A stretch of DNA of 64,000 nucleotides from Streptomyces tirandamycinicus. Lineage in GTDB: Bacteria > Actinomycetota > Actinomycetes > Streptomycetales > Streptomycetaceae. Position numbers and translations under genes: made by a program. The stretch is from contig NZ_CP029188.1 of the NCBI RefSeq assembly GCF_003097515.1, positions 6,802,531 through 6,866,530 of the forward strand, given 5' to 3'. Positions 26,355-34,006 of the stretch are shown piece by piece. The notes under the pieces are model-generated. The model had not been told where the DNA came from, did no database searches, and was given only the letters and a program-made list of their open reading frames with translations. The number at the start of each line of letters is the position of its first letter. Within the stretch, counting starts at the first letter, position 1.

Positions 26355-26692
26355 GCCACCACGCTACCGGGGGCGGCCGGACACACCGCGGTGCGGGCGG
26401 CCGAGCGGGACCGCCGAGCGGTGGCCCGGGGCGGGGTGGAGGGTGGGGAGCGGGTCGAGCGGTGGCCCGGGGCTGGGGCGGAGGGTGGGTCGAGCGGTGG
26501 CGCGTTACGGCGCGGGGGAGGGCGGTCGTGCGGTGGCCCGGTACGGCGTGGCGCGGTGCGGCCGGGCGTGCCGGGGACCGGTCGGCGGGAACCCGGCCGG
26601 AACCGCGTGCGCGGCCTGCCCGTGCTGCGCCGCCCGCCGTGCGGCCGCACCCTGGAGCGAGGACCGCGCAGCCCGGAGCAGGGAGGCCCAGG
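26355..26692. other. Divergent intergenic region with degenerate repeats
   Basis: About 340 bases lie between the glycosylase and the universal stress gene and should contain both promoters. Most of it is low-complexity G-rich sequence, described as a separate repeat entry. No gene is supported. Confidence 0.4.
26408..26545. repeat. Degenerate 35-40 bp direct repeats
   Basis: CGAGCGGTGGCCCGGGGC-type units recur at about 26416, 26456, 26490 and 26529 with shrinking similarity, separated by G-rich filler. They lie between the divergent glycosylase and stress-protein genes. Confidence 0.6.
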
Positions 26693-27550
26693 GTGGACGA
26701 TGCCACGATGCCGACGGGGCCGGTGCTGGCCGGAGTCGACCGCGGCGGCCAGGAGTACGTGGTGCGCTGCGCCGCCGAGCAGGCCGCGCTGCACCAGGTG
26801 CCGCTGCACCTCCTGCATGTCGCCGAGCCCGGCGGAACCGCGGCGGCCGCGGAGGAGGTGACGGCGCCTTTCGAGCGGCTGGTGCGCACCGAGTTCCCCG
26901 GTGTGGCCGTGACGGCGGAGACGGCCGCCGGCCGCGCCTCCGCCGTACTGGTGGAGCGGTCCGAGCGGGCGTCCTGGACGGTCGTCGGCCACCGGGGCAG
27001 CGGAGGCTTCGCCCGCCTTCCGCTCGGTTCGGTGAGCTGGCAGGTCGCCACCCACGCCGCGGGCCCCGTCATCGTGGTCCGGCCCGGTGACACCCCTCCG
27101 GACCCGGAGCGGCGCGTGGTGGCCGGCGTCGACGTCGCCGACACCTCCCCCATCTCGTCGCGGGCCCTGGACGCCGCCTTCGTGGAGGCCGCGCTTCGCG
27201 GGGCGAGCCTCGAACTCGTCCACGGCAGCTTCCATCTCGGCGAGACGCCGACCGGCCCGGGCATGACCGCGCCCGACTTCCAGATCCTCGACGAGGCGGT
27301 CCGGGCGGCCCTCCGCGAGGAGGCGGACAAGCGCCGTGACCGCTATCCCGGCGTGCCGGTGAGGCTGCACGCGGAGCGGCTCCGCGCGGCGACCCTCCTG
27401 GCGGAGTCCTCACGGGGAGCCGCTCTGCTGGTCGTCGGCTCGCACGGCCGCTCGGGGCTCCGCAGGCTGCTGCTGGGCTCGGTGAGTTCCGAAGTCCTGC
27501 ACACCGCCGCCTGCCCCGTGGCGATCGTCCACAGCGCGCACCCGCACTGA
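26693..27550 (+). CDS. Universal stress protein with two UspA domains
   Basis: The 285-residue protein has two UspA domains, residues about 8-128 (VLAGVDRGGQEYVVRCAAEQ, then VVGHRGSGGFARLPLGSVSW) and about 135-280 (VVAGVDVADTSPISSRALDA, then VVGSHGRSGLRRLLLGSVSS). In the second the G-2x-G-9x-G(S/T) nucleotide-binding pattern is complete, so ATP binding is likely there. These proteins respond to stress, often downstream of hypoxia or redox sensors in actinomycetes. The GTG at 26693 follows GGGAGGCCCAGG. The last codons and the stop lie inside the first unit of the 16-base tandem repeat at 27541. Confidence 0.9.
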   Translation: MDDATMPTGPVLAGVDRGGQEYVVRCAAEQAALHQVPLHLLHVAEPGGTAAAAEEVTAPFERLVRTEFPGVAVTAETAAGRASAVLVERSERASWTVVGHRGSGGFARLPLGSVSWQVATHAAGPVIVVRPGDTPPDPERRVVAGVDVADTSPISSRALDAAFVEAALRGASLELVHGSFHLGETPTGPGMTAPDFQILDEAVRAALREEADKRRDRYPGVPVRLHAERLRAATLLAESSRGAALLVVGSHGRSGLRRLLLGSVSSEVLHTAACPVAIVHSAHPH

Positions 27551-27604
27551 ACGGCTCCCGCACTGAACGGCTCCCGCATTGAACGGGTCCCGTACTGAAC
27601 GGGC
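27541..27604. repeat. Four tandem 16-bp units overlapping the usp stop codon
   Basis: CCCGCACTGAACGGCT is repeated at 27541, 27557, 27573 and 27589 with one or two changes in the later copies. The first unit supplies the last two sense codons and the TGA of the universal stress gene, and each later unit carries another TGA, so the repeat would re-create the stop if the first were lost. Confidence 0.85.
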
Positions 27605-28010
27605 CCCGTGCGGCGCGGCGTCCGCGGAGCGGAACCACATCCCGATGCGCCCGTACCCGGGTTGCGGCGGCGTCCGCGCATCCCCCCGTGCGAACGATTC
27701 GCGGGGCGCCGGCTCCAGCCGGTGCACCGGCCTCGTCAGTGCGCCGACGGGGGCCGCCTCCGCGCGGCCGCCGAACCGCCCGGGGCGCGGCCCCGGCGGC
27801 GGCGGAGCCCGTACCGCGCCCGTCGGGTACGGCCGTTGCACGGAGGCACGTGGGGCCGGCCCGGCGGTCCGGGCGCGGAGTTCCCGTGGGGAGGGCAACC
27901 TGGGCGCCTTCTGCGGCGTCTTCTTCCGTGCGAGGAGTGAATCGGCCCGCGGCCCGCGGTTGGTGCCGTCCGAACGTCCGGTTACCGGCGTGCCGTGACG
28001 GGCGCGATGC

Positions 28011-28092
28011 GATCGGGCCGCGATCCGCGAGCCTCATCCGCGATGCGCGATCCGCGATGCGGCCCGTGTTCCGCGATCCGCGATCCGTGATA
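28011..28092. repeat. Clustered GCGATCCGC / GCGATGCGC words
   Basis: About nine close variants of the word GCGATCC occur within 80 bases, some overlapping and in both orientations. The density is far above the surroundings. They could be protein-binding sites or the remains of a slippage array. Confidence 0.6.
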
Positions 28093-28649
28093 CCTCCTCG
28101 AGTCCTCAGCGCGATGGATTCCGGCCAGCGGCAGGCGCCCGCCGAAAGGGGCCGAGGCGTACATAACGGGGCGGGGAGTGCGGGGGACCGGCCCGGGCGC
28201 GGCTCCTCTTTGCATGGCATGGATTCAGCCATGATCCACTCGTGGGCGGTGGGCGCCCTCGCCGGGCCCGGTGCCCGGCGTTGCGGAAGCCATGGCGGCC
28301 TGCCCCTCGCGGCGGAACGGACGTGTGCGGCCTCCGCGGCCCCGCCCCCGCCCGCCGGCGCCTTCCGGCACCGGCACGGTTGAACTCTGAACTGCCTTGA
28401 TGGCGGCCCGAGCCCCGGCCGTTCTCCGGCTCCGGGCCGGATGCGGACCGGCGCACACGCCGGTGCTCCTGGGGTGCCCGCTTCCCGGCAGTTCCCGGAG
28501 AGCAAACGGACCCGTGGTTCCGCTCCCGTCCGGGCGGCGCGCGAGAACCGGCCGTTTCCGCGAGCGGAACCGCATCGAGGTCAAGTCCGGCAAACGACCG
28601 GCTCGTTGGCCGGCCCGTTGGACGCGCGTAGAGCGACCGAAAGGCGATC

Positions 28650-28679
28650 TTGTCCAGGGGTGCAAGCGGAAGCCAGGAT
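28650..28679 (+). promoter_or_regulatory. Candidate vegetative promoter of the streptogrisin gene
   Basis: TTGTCC at 28650-28655 and CAGGAT at 28674-28679 are 18 bases apart. This is close to the Streptomyces HrdB pattern TTGACr-N18-TAGrrT. It would give a leader of about 105 bases before the GTG at 28792. Confidence 0.4.
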
Positions 28680-28791
28680 CCGTAGCCAACGGCATTGACA
28701 GGGGCATGACGGAGTTCCCGGTCCGTCCCACCTGTCGATGCCGGGGCCCGTCCACCCAACGGGCCCTCGGCAACCCCCACTGGAGGATGTA

Positions 28792-29709
28792 GTGAACATC
28801 AAGCGCTTCACCCCCCACGGCCGCTTCGCAAGAGGTGCGCGGCTGACCGCCGTCGCCTCCGCCCTGCTGGCGGCAGTCGCGCTTGCGGCTCCGAGCGCGG
28901 CAGCCGACACCGCCCCCGCGCCGCGGGCGACCGCCGCCACCCTCGCCCAGGTCAGCGACGCCGTACTGAAGTCCGACATCCCCGGCACGGCCTGGTACAC
29001 GGACGCCAAGTCCGGGAAGCTGGTCCTCACCGCGGACTCAACCGTCTCCGCCGCCGAACTGGCGGAGATCAAGGAGGCCGCCGGCAGCCGCGCCTCGGCC
29101 CTGGAGATCAAGCGCACCCCGGGCACCTTCAGCAAGCTCATCGCGGGCGGGCAGGCCATCTACGGCGGCGGCAGCCGCTGCTCCCTCGGCTTCAACGTCC
29201 GCAGCGGCAGCACCTACTCCGCCCTGACGGCCGGTCACTGCACCAACATCGCCGGAACCTGGTACACCAACTCCTCCCAGACCACCCTGCTCGGCACCCG
29301 CACCGGATCGAGCTTCCCCGTCAACGACTACGGCATCATCCGCCACTCCAACGCCTCTGCCGCGGACGGCCGTGTGTACCTGTACAACGGCTCCTACCGC
29401 GACATCACGACCGCCGGCAACGCGTACGTCGGCCAGTCCGTCCAGCGCAGCGGCAGCACCACCGGCCTGCGCAGCGGCACGGTCACCGCACTCAACGCCA
29501 CCGTCAACTACGGCGGCGGCGACGTCGTCTACGGCATGATCCAGACCAATGTCTGCGCCGAGCCCGGTGACAGCGGCGGCCCCCTGTTCGCGGGCTCGAC
29601 GGCCCTCGGCCTGACCTCGGGCGGCAGCGGCAACTGCTCGTCCGGCGGCACCACGTTCTTCCAGCCGGTCACCGAGGCGCTGAGCGCCTACGGCGTGAGC
29701 GTCTTCTGA
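28792..29709 (+). CDS. Streptogrisin A/B-type serine protease precursor (family S1)
   Basis: The 305-residue precursor has a signal peptide (residues about 1-38), a propeptide of about 78 residues (ATLAQVSDAVLKSDIPGTAW and on) that helps folding and is cut off, and a mature chymotrypsin-like protease beginning IAGGQAIY at residue 117. The triad is His149 (TAGHC), Asp179 (VNDYGI) and Ser261 (EPGDSGGP), with disulfides expected for Cys130-Cys150 and Cys255-Cys282. The mature length of 189 fits streptogrisins A and B (about 182-185). GGAGGATGTA before the GTG sets the start. Sequence between the Asp and Ser resembles streptogrisin A and the C-terminal third resembles B, from memory of those proteins. 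Confidence 0.95.
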   Translation: MNIKRFTPHGRFARGARLTAVASALLAAVALAAPSAAADTAPAPRATAATLAQVSDAVLKSDIPGTAWYTDAKSGKLVLTADSTVSAAELAEIKEAAGSRASALEIKRTPGTFSKLIAGGQAIYGGGSRCSLGFNVRSGSTYSALTAGHCTNIAGTWYTNSSQTTLLGTRTGSSFPVNDYGIIRHSNASAADGRVYLYNGSYRDITTAGNAYVGQSVQRSGSTTGLRSGTVTALNATVNYGGGDVVYGMIQTNVCAEPGDSGGPLFAGSTALGLTSGGSGNCSSGGTTFFQPVTEALSAYGVSVF

Positions 29710-29953
29710 TCTCCTCGCCCCATCGGTCACACCGGCCGGCGGTCCGCCTTGAGCGGGCCGCCGGCCTCCCCGTTCGGGCCACCACGACCGGCCCGGGCGA
29801 CGGGCCCTCCGGCCGGTACGCCGTCGGCGCGGCACTTCATGGCGCGTCGCGGCACGTCGCGGCGGGTCCGTGGCGCGTCGTGGCCGACCGCGACCAGCCG
29901 GGAAGCGGGGCGATCCGGGGGGACAGGGGCAGGGCGGGGCGGAGGGCCGCTCG
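29710..29953. other. Intergenic region after the streptogrisin gene
   Basis: This stretch holds the strong terminator at 29734-29766 and then GC-rich DNA rich in GGCGCGTCGCGGC-type words up to the kinase promoter. No gene was recognised. Confidence 0.4.
29734..29766 (+). terminator. Long hairpin terminator after streptogrisin
   Basis: GGCCGGCGG pairs perfectly with CCGCCGGCC, and the 15-base loop contains a nested CCGC/GCGG pair, giving an almost continuous stem 25 bases past the stop codon. Confidence 0.75.
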
Positions 29954-29959
29954 GTAGAA
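29954..29959 (+). promoter_or_regulatory. -10 box TAGAAT upstream of the kinase leader ORF
   Basis: TAGAAT is a perfect Streptomyces -10 hexamer. It ends seven bases before the ATG at 29967, the spacing of leaderless transcripts. No good -35 box was found. Confidence 0.5.
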
Positions 29960-29966
29960 TCGGGGC

Positions 29967-30032
29967 ATGGTGCTCTGGCCGACCGGCCGGGGGGCCCGGC
30001 GCGGGACGCCGTACGGCGGTGGTCCGCCGTGA
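29967..30032 (+). CDS. Possible 21-residue leader peptide coupled to the kinase gene
   Basis: The ATG at 29967 opens a 21-codon frame (MVLWPTGRGARRGTPYGGGP, then one more Pro) ending in TGA at 30030-30032, which overlaps the kinase GTG at 30029 as GTGA. It lies at leaderless distance from TAGAAT at 29954. The kinase gene has no ribosome site of its own, so ribosomes finishing this short frame could restart on the kinase. The evidence is positional only; the frame is too short to judge by composition. Confidence 0.4.
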   Translation: MVLWPTGRGARRGTPYGGGPP

Positions 30033-31081
30033 CCCCGGCGTCGGACGACAGGAACCCGTACCCGGGCCGGCCGTCCGGTCTGATCGGCGCCCAGATCGCG
30101 GGCTACCGGGTGGAGCGGGAGATCGGCAGAGGCGGCATGGCCGTCGTCTACTGCGCCAAGGACCTGCGCCTGGACCGCACGGTCGCGCTCAAACTGCTCG
30201 CACCGGAACTCGCCCGCAACGACACCTTCCGCCGCCGCTTCACCCACGAGTCCCGGGTCGCCGCGGCCATCGACCACCCGCACATCGTGCCGATCTTCGA
30301 GGCGGGCGAGACCGAGGGTGTCCTGTACATCGCCATGCGCTTCGTCGCGGGGCTGGACCTGCGGGCCCTGCTGGACCGGGACGGTCCGCTGCCCGCCGCG
30401 ACCGCCGTGCGCATCGCCGCACAGGTGGCCTCGGCTCTCGACGCGGCCCACGAGCACGATCTGGTGCACCGGGACGTCAAGCCCGGCAACGTCCTGGTCG
30501 CCAAGGGCACCGACATCGACCACCCCGAGCACGTCTATCTGACGGACTTCGGTCTGACCAAGAAGTCGCTCTCGCTCACCGGGTTCACCACCGTGGGCGA
30601 GTTCGTCGGCACTCTCGACTACGTGGCACCGGAGCAGATCTCCGGGCGGCCGGTCGACGGCAGGTGCGATCTCTACAGCCTCGCCTGCGTCGTCTACGAG
30701 TCCCTCGCCGGCGGCCCGCCCTTCCAGCGGGACGAGGACATGGCCCTGCTGTGGGCGCACCAGTACGACCAGCCCCCTCCGCTCACCGAGCACCGGCCGG
30801 ACCTCCCGCCGGGCGCGGACGAGGTACTGGCCAAGGCCCTGGCCAAGGTGCCCGACGACCGCTACGACTCCTGCCTCGAGTTCGTCGCGGCCCTTCGCGA
30901 GGCCACGACGGCCCCGGCTCCCGCGCCCGGCGCGGCCCGGGCCGTGCCGACCCCGACGCAGGTGGTCCCCGGCCTCGCCGGGCTGCCCGAGGACCTGGGC
31001 CCCGCGCCCAATCGGGCGGGTCCGCCACCGGACCCGCCCGATTGGGCGCGCCCCGTGTTCGTCCGGGCGGCGGAGCAGTAG
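30029..31081 (+). CDS. Hanks-type Ser/Thr protein kinase, soluble
   Basis: The 350-residue kinase has the glycine loop IGRGGMAVVY at 32-41, catalytic Lys55 (VALKLLAPE), the loop VHRDVKPGN with Asp149, LTDFGLTKK with Asp173, VAPEQISGR after the activation segment, and DLYSLACVVYESLAGGPPF. It ends in a Pro/Ala-rich tail with no membrane helix, PASTA or other sensor domain, so it is cytosolic and its input is unknown. The start at GTG 30029 overlaps a short leader ORF; further upstream the frame is open to 29870 but lacks kinase homology. The last 80 bases contain a long perfect hairpin. It converges with rheA. Confidence 0.9.
   Translation: MTPASDDRNPYPGRPSGLIGAQIAGYRVEREIGRGGMAVVYCAKDLRLDRTVALKLLAPELARNDTFRRRFTHESRVAAAIDHPHIVPIFEAGETEGVLYIAMRFVAGLDLRALLDRDGPLPAATAVRIAAQVASALDAAHEHDLVHRDVKPGNVLVAKGTDIDHPEHVYLTDFGLTKKSLSLTGFTTVGEFVGTLDYVAPEQISGRPVDGRCDLYSLACVVYESLAGGPPFQRDEDMALLWAHQYDQPPPLTEHRPDLPPGADEVLAKALAKVPDDRYDSCLEFVAALREATTAPAPAPGAARAVPTPTQVVPGLAGLPEDLGPAPNRAGPPPDPPDWARPVFVRAAEQ
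31003..31050. terminator. 21-bp perfect inverted repeat inside the kinase 3' end
   Basis: Bases 31003-31023 and 31030-31050 are exact reverse complements around a 6-base loop (GCCACC). The repeat starts 79 bases before the kinase stop codon and codes for the Pro-rich tail. It is the strongest stem in this part of the window. It may act as a terminator that overlaps the coding end, as the next gene is convergent. Confidence 0.65.
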
Positions 31082-31287
31082 GGGCGGCAGGTACGGGCGC
31101 GCCGACCGCCCGGCGGCCGGGCTCAGGGCACCGGGCGCGGGGCGCCGAAGCGCGGGCGGGCGGGGCGGACGGGCGACGCGCCCCTCCCGGGACCGGACCG
31201 CCGCACGTCCCGTGCCCGCCGTATCCCTCGCGCCCGCCGGGCCTCCCGTGCCCGCCGCACGTCGCCGCCGTGCCGCGGGCCGCCGGC

Positions 31288-31956
31288 TCAGCCGCCCCCG
31301 TGCCGCTCGCCCGGTTCGCCGCGCAGGCGTTCCGTGTGGCGGGTGATGGTGTCGACGCGGGCCGCGAGGTCGGGGTGGTCGGCCCGGAGGTGTGGCTGCG
31401 TCCCGGCGAGGGGCGCGATCAGGGCGGAGGCGTCGTCGTCGGCGAGGGCGCCGGCGAGGCGGGCCACCGGGGCGGCGGCCTCGGCCGGAAGGTCGGTGAG
31501 CGCGGTGATCTGCCCCGCCAGCCGGCGCAGGTCCCCGGAGTTGCCGCGGGCCCAGGCCGTCACGGTGCGGTTGGCCGCGCGCCGGTCGCGGGTGGCCTGG
31601 ACGCGCTGCTCGCCGGTGGAGCCCGGCGCCCCCGGGCGCACGCGCAGATAGCGGCGTTCGGCCGCCTGGCGGCTCGCGACGCCGAGCGGATGGGCCAGGT
31701 CCGCCCAGCTGGCTCCCGCTTCACGCGCCGCCTCGATCAGCCCCGGCTCCCAGCCCGCGAGTTCGTCGCGCAACTGCCGCAGCAGGAGCAACGCGGCCAG
31801 TGCGTCCTCGGCGCCCGTCGCCGGGGGTCCGGCGGTCCGCCCGGAGGGTGCGCTGCGGACCGTGTGCAGGGCCTCCCGGATCGTGTCGAGGGCCGCCGCC
31901 GCGGCGTGGAAGGAGGCCGGCGGCAGGCCGTTGCCACCGGGTCTTTCGGCGTTCAT
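31288..31956 (-). CDS. rheA: RheA-type repressor of hsp18
   Basis: The 222-residue protein starts MNAERPGGNGLPPASFHAAA. It contains ALLLLRQLRDELAGWEPGLI, then the helix-turn-helix segment GASWADLAHPLGVASRQAAE and AERRYLRVRPG. Length, sequence and position fit the Streptomyces hsp18 regulator RheA, which represses hsp18 and itself at normal temperature and changes shape reversibly on heating. The exact RheA operator lies between the two divergent genes. AAAGGACCCTC before the ATG at 31956 is a good ribosome site; earlier in-frame ATGs (31992, for example) have worse spacing. The identification rests on remembered family features plus the operator. Confidence 0.85.
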   Translation of the reverse strand: MNAERPGGNGLPPASFHAAAAALDTIREALHTVRSAPSGRTAGPPATGAEDALAALLLLRQLRDELAGWEPGLIEAAREAGASWADLAHPLGVASRQAAERRYLRVRPGAPGSTGEQRVQATRDRRAANRTVTAWARGNSGDLRRLAGQITALTDLPAEAAAPVARLAGALADDDASALIAPLAGTQPHLRADHPDLAARVDTITRHTERLRGEPGERHGGG

Positions 31957-32010
31957 GAGGGTCCTTTCGACGTGGTGCCAGTCCGTCATCCTCTCGACGA
32001 CATCGATTGT

Positions 32011-32029
32011 TGTCATCGTTTGGATGACA
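32011..32029. promoter_or_regulatory. RheA operator between rheA and hsp18
   Basis: TGTCATC-N5-GATGACA is a perfect inverted repeat and identical to the RheA binding site described for Streptomyces albus hsp18. It lies 67 bases before the hsp18 start and 55 bases before the rheA start, able to cover both promoters. Partial copies (CGTCATC at about 31984) lie nearby. Confidence 0.85.
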
Positions 32030-32095
32030 TGGTACAACGGAAGCAGGTTGCAGCGCATTGGCAGTCACTGCCCGACCAACTGGAGGTGTTTCACG

Positions 32096-32530
32096 ATGTT
32101 GATGCGCACTGACCCGTTCCGGGAGTTCGACCGGCTGACGCAGCAGCTCCTCGGCACGACGGGTACCTGGTCCCGTCCCTCCGCGGTGCCGATGGACGCG
32201 TACCGCGACGGCGACGAGTATGTGATCGCCCTCGATCTGCCGGGTGTCTCCCCGGACGCGATCGACATCGACGTCGAGCGGAACATGCTCACCGTGAAGG
32301 CCGAACGCCGGCCGCTGGTGAACACCGACACCGTGCAGATGGAGCTGTCCGAACGCCCCCTCGGTGTCTTCTCCCGCCAGCTCGTGCTGGCCGACACCCT
32401 CGACACCGAGCGCATCAGCGCCGACTACGACGCGGGTGTCCTGACCCTGCGCATTCCGATCGCCGAGCGCGCCAAGCCCCGCAAGATCGCCATCGGCGAG
32501 GGGTCCGGCCGCAAGCAGATCAGCACCTGA
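32096..32530 (+). CDS. hsp18: Small heat-shock protein Hsp18 (Hsp20/alpha-crystallin family)
   Basis: The 144-residue chaperone starts MLMRTDPFREFDRLTQQLLG. Its alpha-crystallin domain runs from about 38 to 135 (MDAYRDGDEYVIALDLPGVS, then RPLGVFSRQLVLADTLD), and the family-closing pattern is present as DAGVLTLRIPIAERAKPRKI. It binds unfolding proteins without ATP as large oligomers. TGGAGGTG places the start at 32096. It is divergent from rheA with the RheA operator in between, so expression should be heat-induced by loss of repression. A strong terminator follows at 32572. Confidence 0.95.
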   Translation: MLMRTDPFREFDRLTQQLLGTTGTWSRPSAVPMDAYRDGDEYVIALDLPGVSPDAIDIDVERNMLTVKAERRPLVNTDTVQMELSERPLGVFSRQLVLADTLDTERISADYDAGVLTLRIPIAERAKPRKIAIGEGSGRKQIST

Positions 32531-32571
32531 TCCCCGGTCCCCGGCGCCTGGGCCCCGGTCCGCGCCCGGCG

Positions 32572-32610
32572 CGGAGGACGGGTGCGCCGCTCCGGCGGCA
32601 GCCCGTCCTC
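32572..32610 (+). terminator. Terminator after hsp18
   Basis: GGAGGACGGG and CCCGTCCTCC form a perfect 10-bp stem around a 19-base loop that itself can pair, 42 bases after the hsp18 stop. Confidence 0.7.
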
Positions 32611-32687
32611 CGTGTCCGCCGGCGTCGTGGCGCCGACGCGGCAGCGCCCGCCCCCATGGCGGCGATCAGCGTGTGTTCCCCAGGTCC

Positions 32688-33149
32688 ATGACGAGAAAGG
32701 CAGTCACGCCACCGATGGTTCCCCAGCCTGAAACGGTACCGACCGCACCGGGTATGACGTTCCATCACATGCTGGAAAGAGTCCGTTACGAGGGCGCCTA
32801 TCCGACCCGCGAACGGGCGGAGGAGGCCGTACGGGCCGTGCTGGCCGCGCTCGGCAGACAGCTCACGGGGGAGCGGCGCGTCGAACTCGCCGCCCGCCTC
32901 CCCGTCGAGGGCGCTCTCGTGTTCACCTCACAGATCCCCGACGCCGAACCCCTCAGCGGGTGGGAGTTCGTCAAGGACCTCGCCGCCCGTACCGGAGGCA
33001 CCCCCGCCACGGCCCGCTGGGACACCGGCTCCGTGCTCCATGTCGTCGCCGGTCTCGCCGGTCCACGACTGCTCGACCGCATTCTCGCGGATCTGCCCTC
33101 GGGATACGGGCTGCTGTTCGGTCGTGCCGAACTCGCCCTCCGGGCCTGA
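32688..33149 (+). CDS. DUF2267-domain protein
   Basis: The protein of about 153 residues contains GMTFHHMLERVRYEGAYPTR, then RAEEAVRAVLAALGRQLTGE and RVELAARLPVEGALVF, the DUF2267 pattern of helical proteins common in actinobacteria, often near stress genes. The function is not established. The start is uncertain: 32688, 32715 and 32754 are all in frame and none has a strong ribosome site. It follows hsp18 after a terminator, so it probably has its own promoter, in 32611-32687. Confidence 0.75.
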   Translation: MTRKAVTPPMVPQPETVPTAPGMTFHHMLERVRYEGAYPTRERAEEAVRAVLAALGRQLTGERRVELAARLPVEGALVFTSQIPDAEPLSGWEFVKDLAARTGGTPATARWDTGSVLHVVAGLAGPRLLDRILADLPSGYGLLFGRAELALRA

Positions 33150-33651
33150 CGCCCCGGGCGGCTGACGTGCCGTTGGCGCCCGTCCCGCCCGGCCGGCGCC
33201 CGCTCCCCGTCCGGCGCCGCGGCCCCTGGCACGGACCGGCTACCCGCGGAGATCCGCCGACCGTGCCGGAACCGCTGAACCGGCCCTGGCCGCGGCCGTC
33301 CCCGGCGCCGCTCCCGCCCCGCACCGCCCGCACCGCCTGCCCGGCGACCGGTGCGGGGTGGCGGCCTGGCGCGGTGCCGTCGTCGGCCGCGAGGCGCGTT
33401 CCCGGAGCGGCAGTCGCGTGGCTACCCCGATCGACTACCCGATCGAGGGGGACTGCCGGGACGGCGCGGCGCCGGGCAGGTGACGAGGCGCGAGCAGGGA
33501 GGCGAGGTGGCGCGGACGCCGGGCATGGGGCGGCGCGGAGGCGGCTCGCTCGGGCCGTGCGCGCCCCGAGGCGCCGCCAGGGAGACTTGCGAGACGTCAG
33601 GGAGACTTTGCGAGACGAGGTACGCGGGCACCGGACAGGCACCCCGTGCCG
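33150..33651. other. Intergenic region, convergent genes, short direct repeat
   Basis: About 500 bases lie between the DUF2267 gene and a small leftward gene. The only structure seen is a tandem pair, CAGGGAGACTTGCGAGACGT and a near-identical copy, at 33578-33619, and two TCGATCG-type words near 33430. No gene was recognised. Confidence 0.45.
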
Positions 33652-33873
33652 TCACGGCGGGGACTCGGCCCACGACTGCGGGCCGCCGCCCCGCCACTCG
33701 ATCAGCGCCGGGTCGTCGACCGCGGTGTCGGTCTCCGGGAGGTTCGCGCGGCGGAGGAACTCCAGCACGTCGAACAGGTCGTGCGCGGTGCCGACCGGCT
33801 CTCCTCGGATCGTCACCGGTCTGCCCCCGCTCGGCTCGATCGGATGAACGATCACAGGCGGATTGGTGCCCAT
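33652..33873 (-). CDS. Small conserved protein of unknown function
   Basis: The 73-residue protein starts MGTNPPVIVHPIEPSGGRPV and continues HDLFDVLEFLRRANLPETDT and DDPALIEWRGGGPQSW. Its composition is normal for a soluble, slightly acidic protein and the third codon positions are GC-rich. I recall similar small proteins in other Streptomyces, but no function is known to me. It is divergent from the alpha/beta hydrolase gene at 34007; the two start codons are 133 bases apart. Confidence 0.65.
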   Translation of the reverse strand: MGTNPPVIVHPIEPSGGRPVTIRGEPVGTAHDLFDVLEFLRRANLPETDTAVDDPALIEWRGGGPQSWAESPP

Positions 33874-34006
33874 GATCCCAGGGTCCATCCGGACCGGTCG
33901 GGACGCATCCGGACACACCCGGACGGGTACCGGCCGCGGCCCGGAGCGGCCGCCGCCATGGCGCCGGGCACCCGCTGCCCCGACCATGGAGGAGGAGGTG
34001 CCGCTC

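Larger units (their letters stand above)
27551..28791. other. 1.2-kb non-coding stretch between usp and streptogrisin
   Basis: No frame here shows a recognisable domain, ribosome site or consistent codon use. The stretch contains the 16-bp repeat at its left end, a cluster of GCGATCC words at 28011-28092, a 10-bp inverted repeat (GGTTCCGCTC at 28516 and its complement at 28562) and a candidate promoter at 28650-28679. GC falls toward the right end, as is usual for a regulated promoter region. A small RNA is possible but not shown. Confidence 0.5.

Noticed and set aside
27541..27604. Possible CRISPR-like array
   Set aside because: Units are directly adjacent with no spacers and no cas genes are near.
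28225..28818. Leftward frame of about 197 codons before the streptogrisin gene
   Set aside because: Poor codon-position bias, no motif, and it covers the protease promoter and ribosome site on the other strand.
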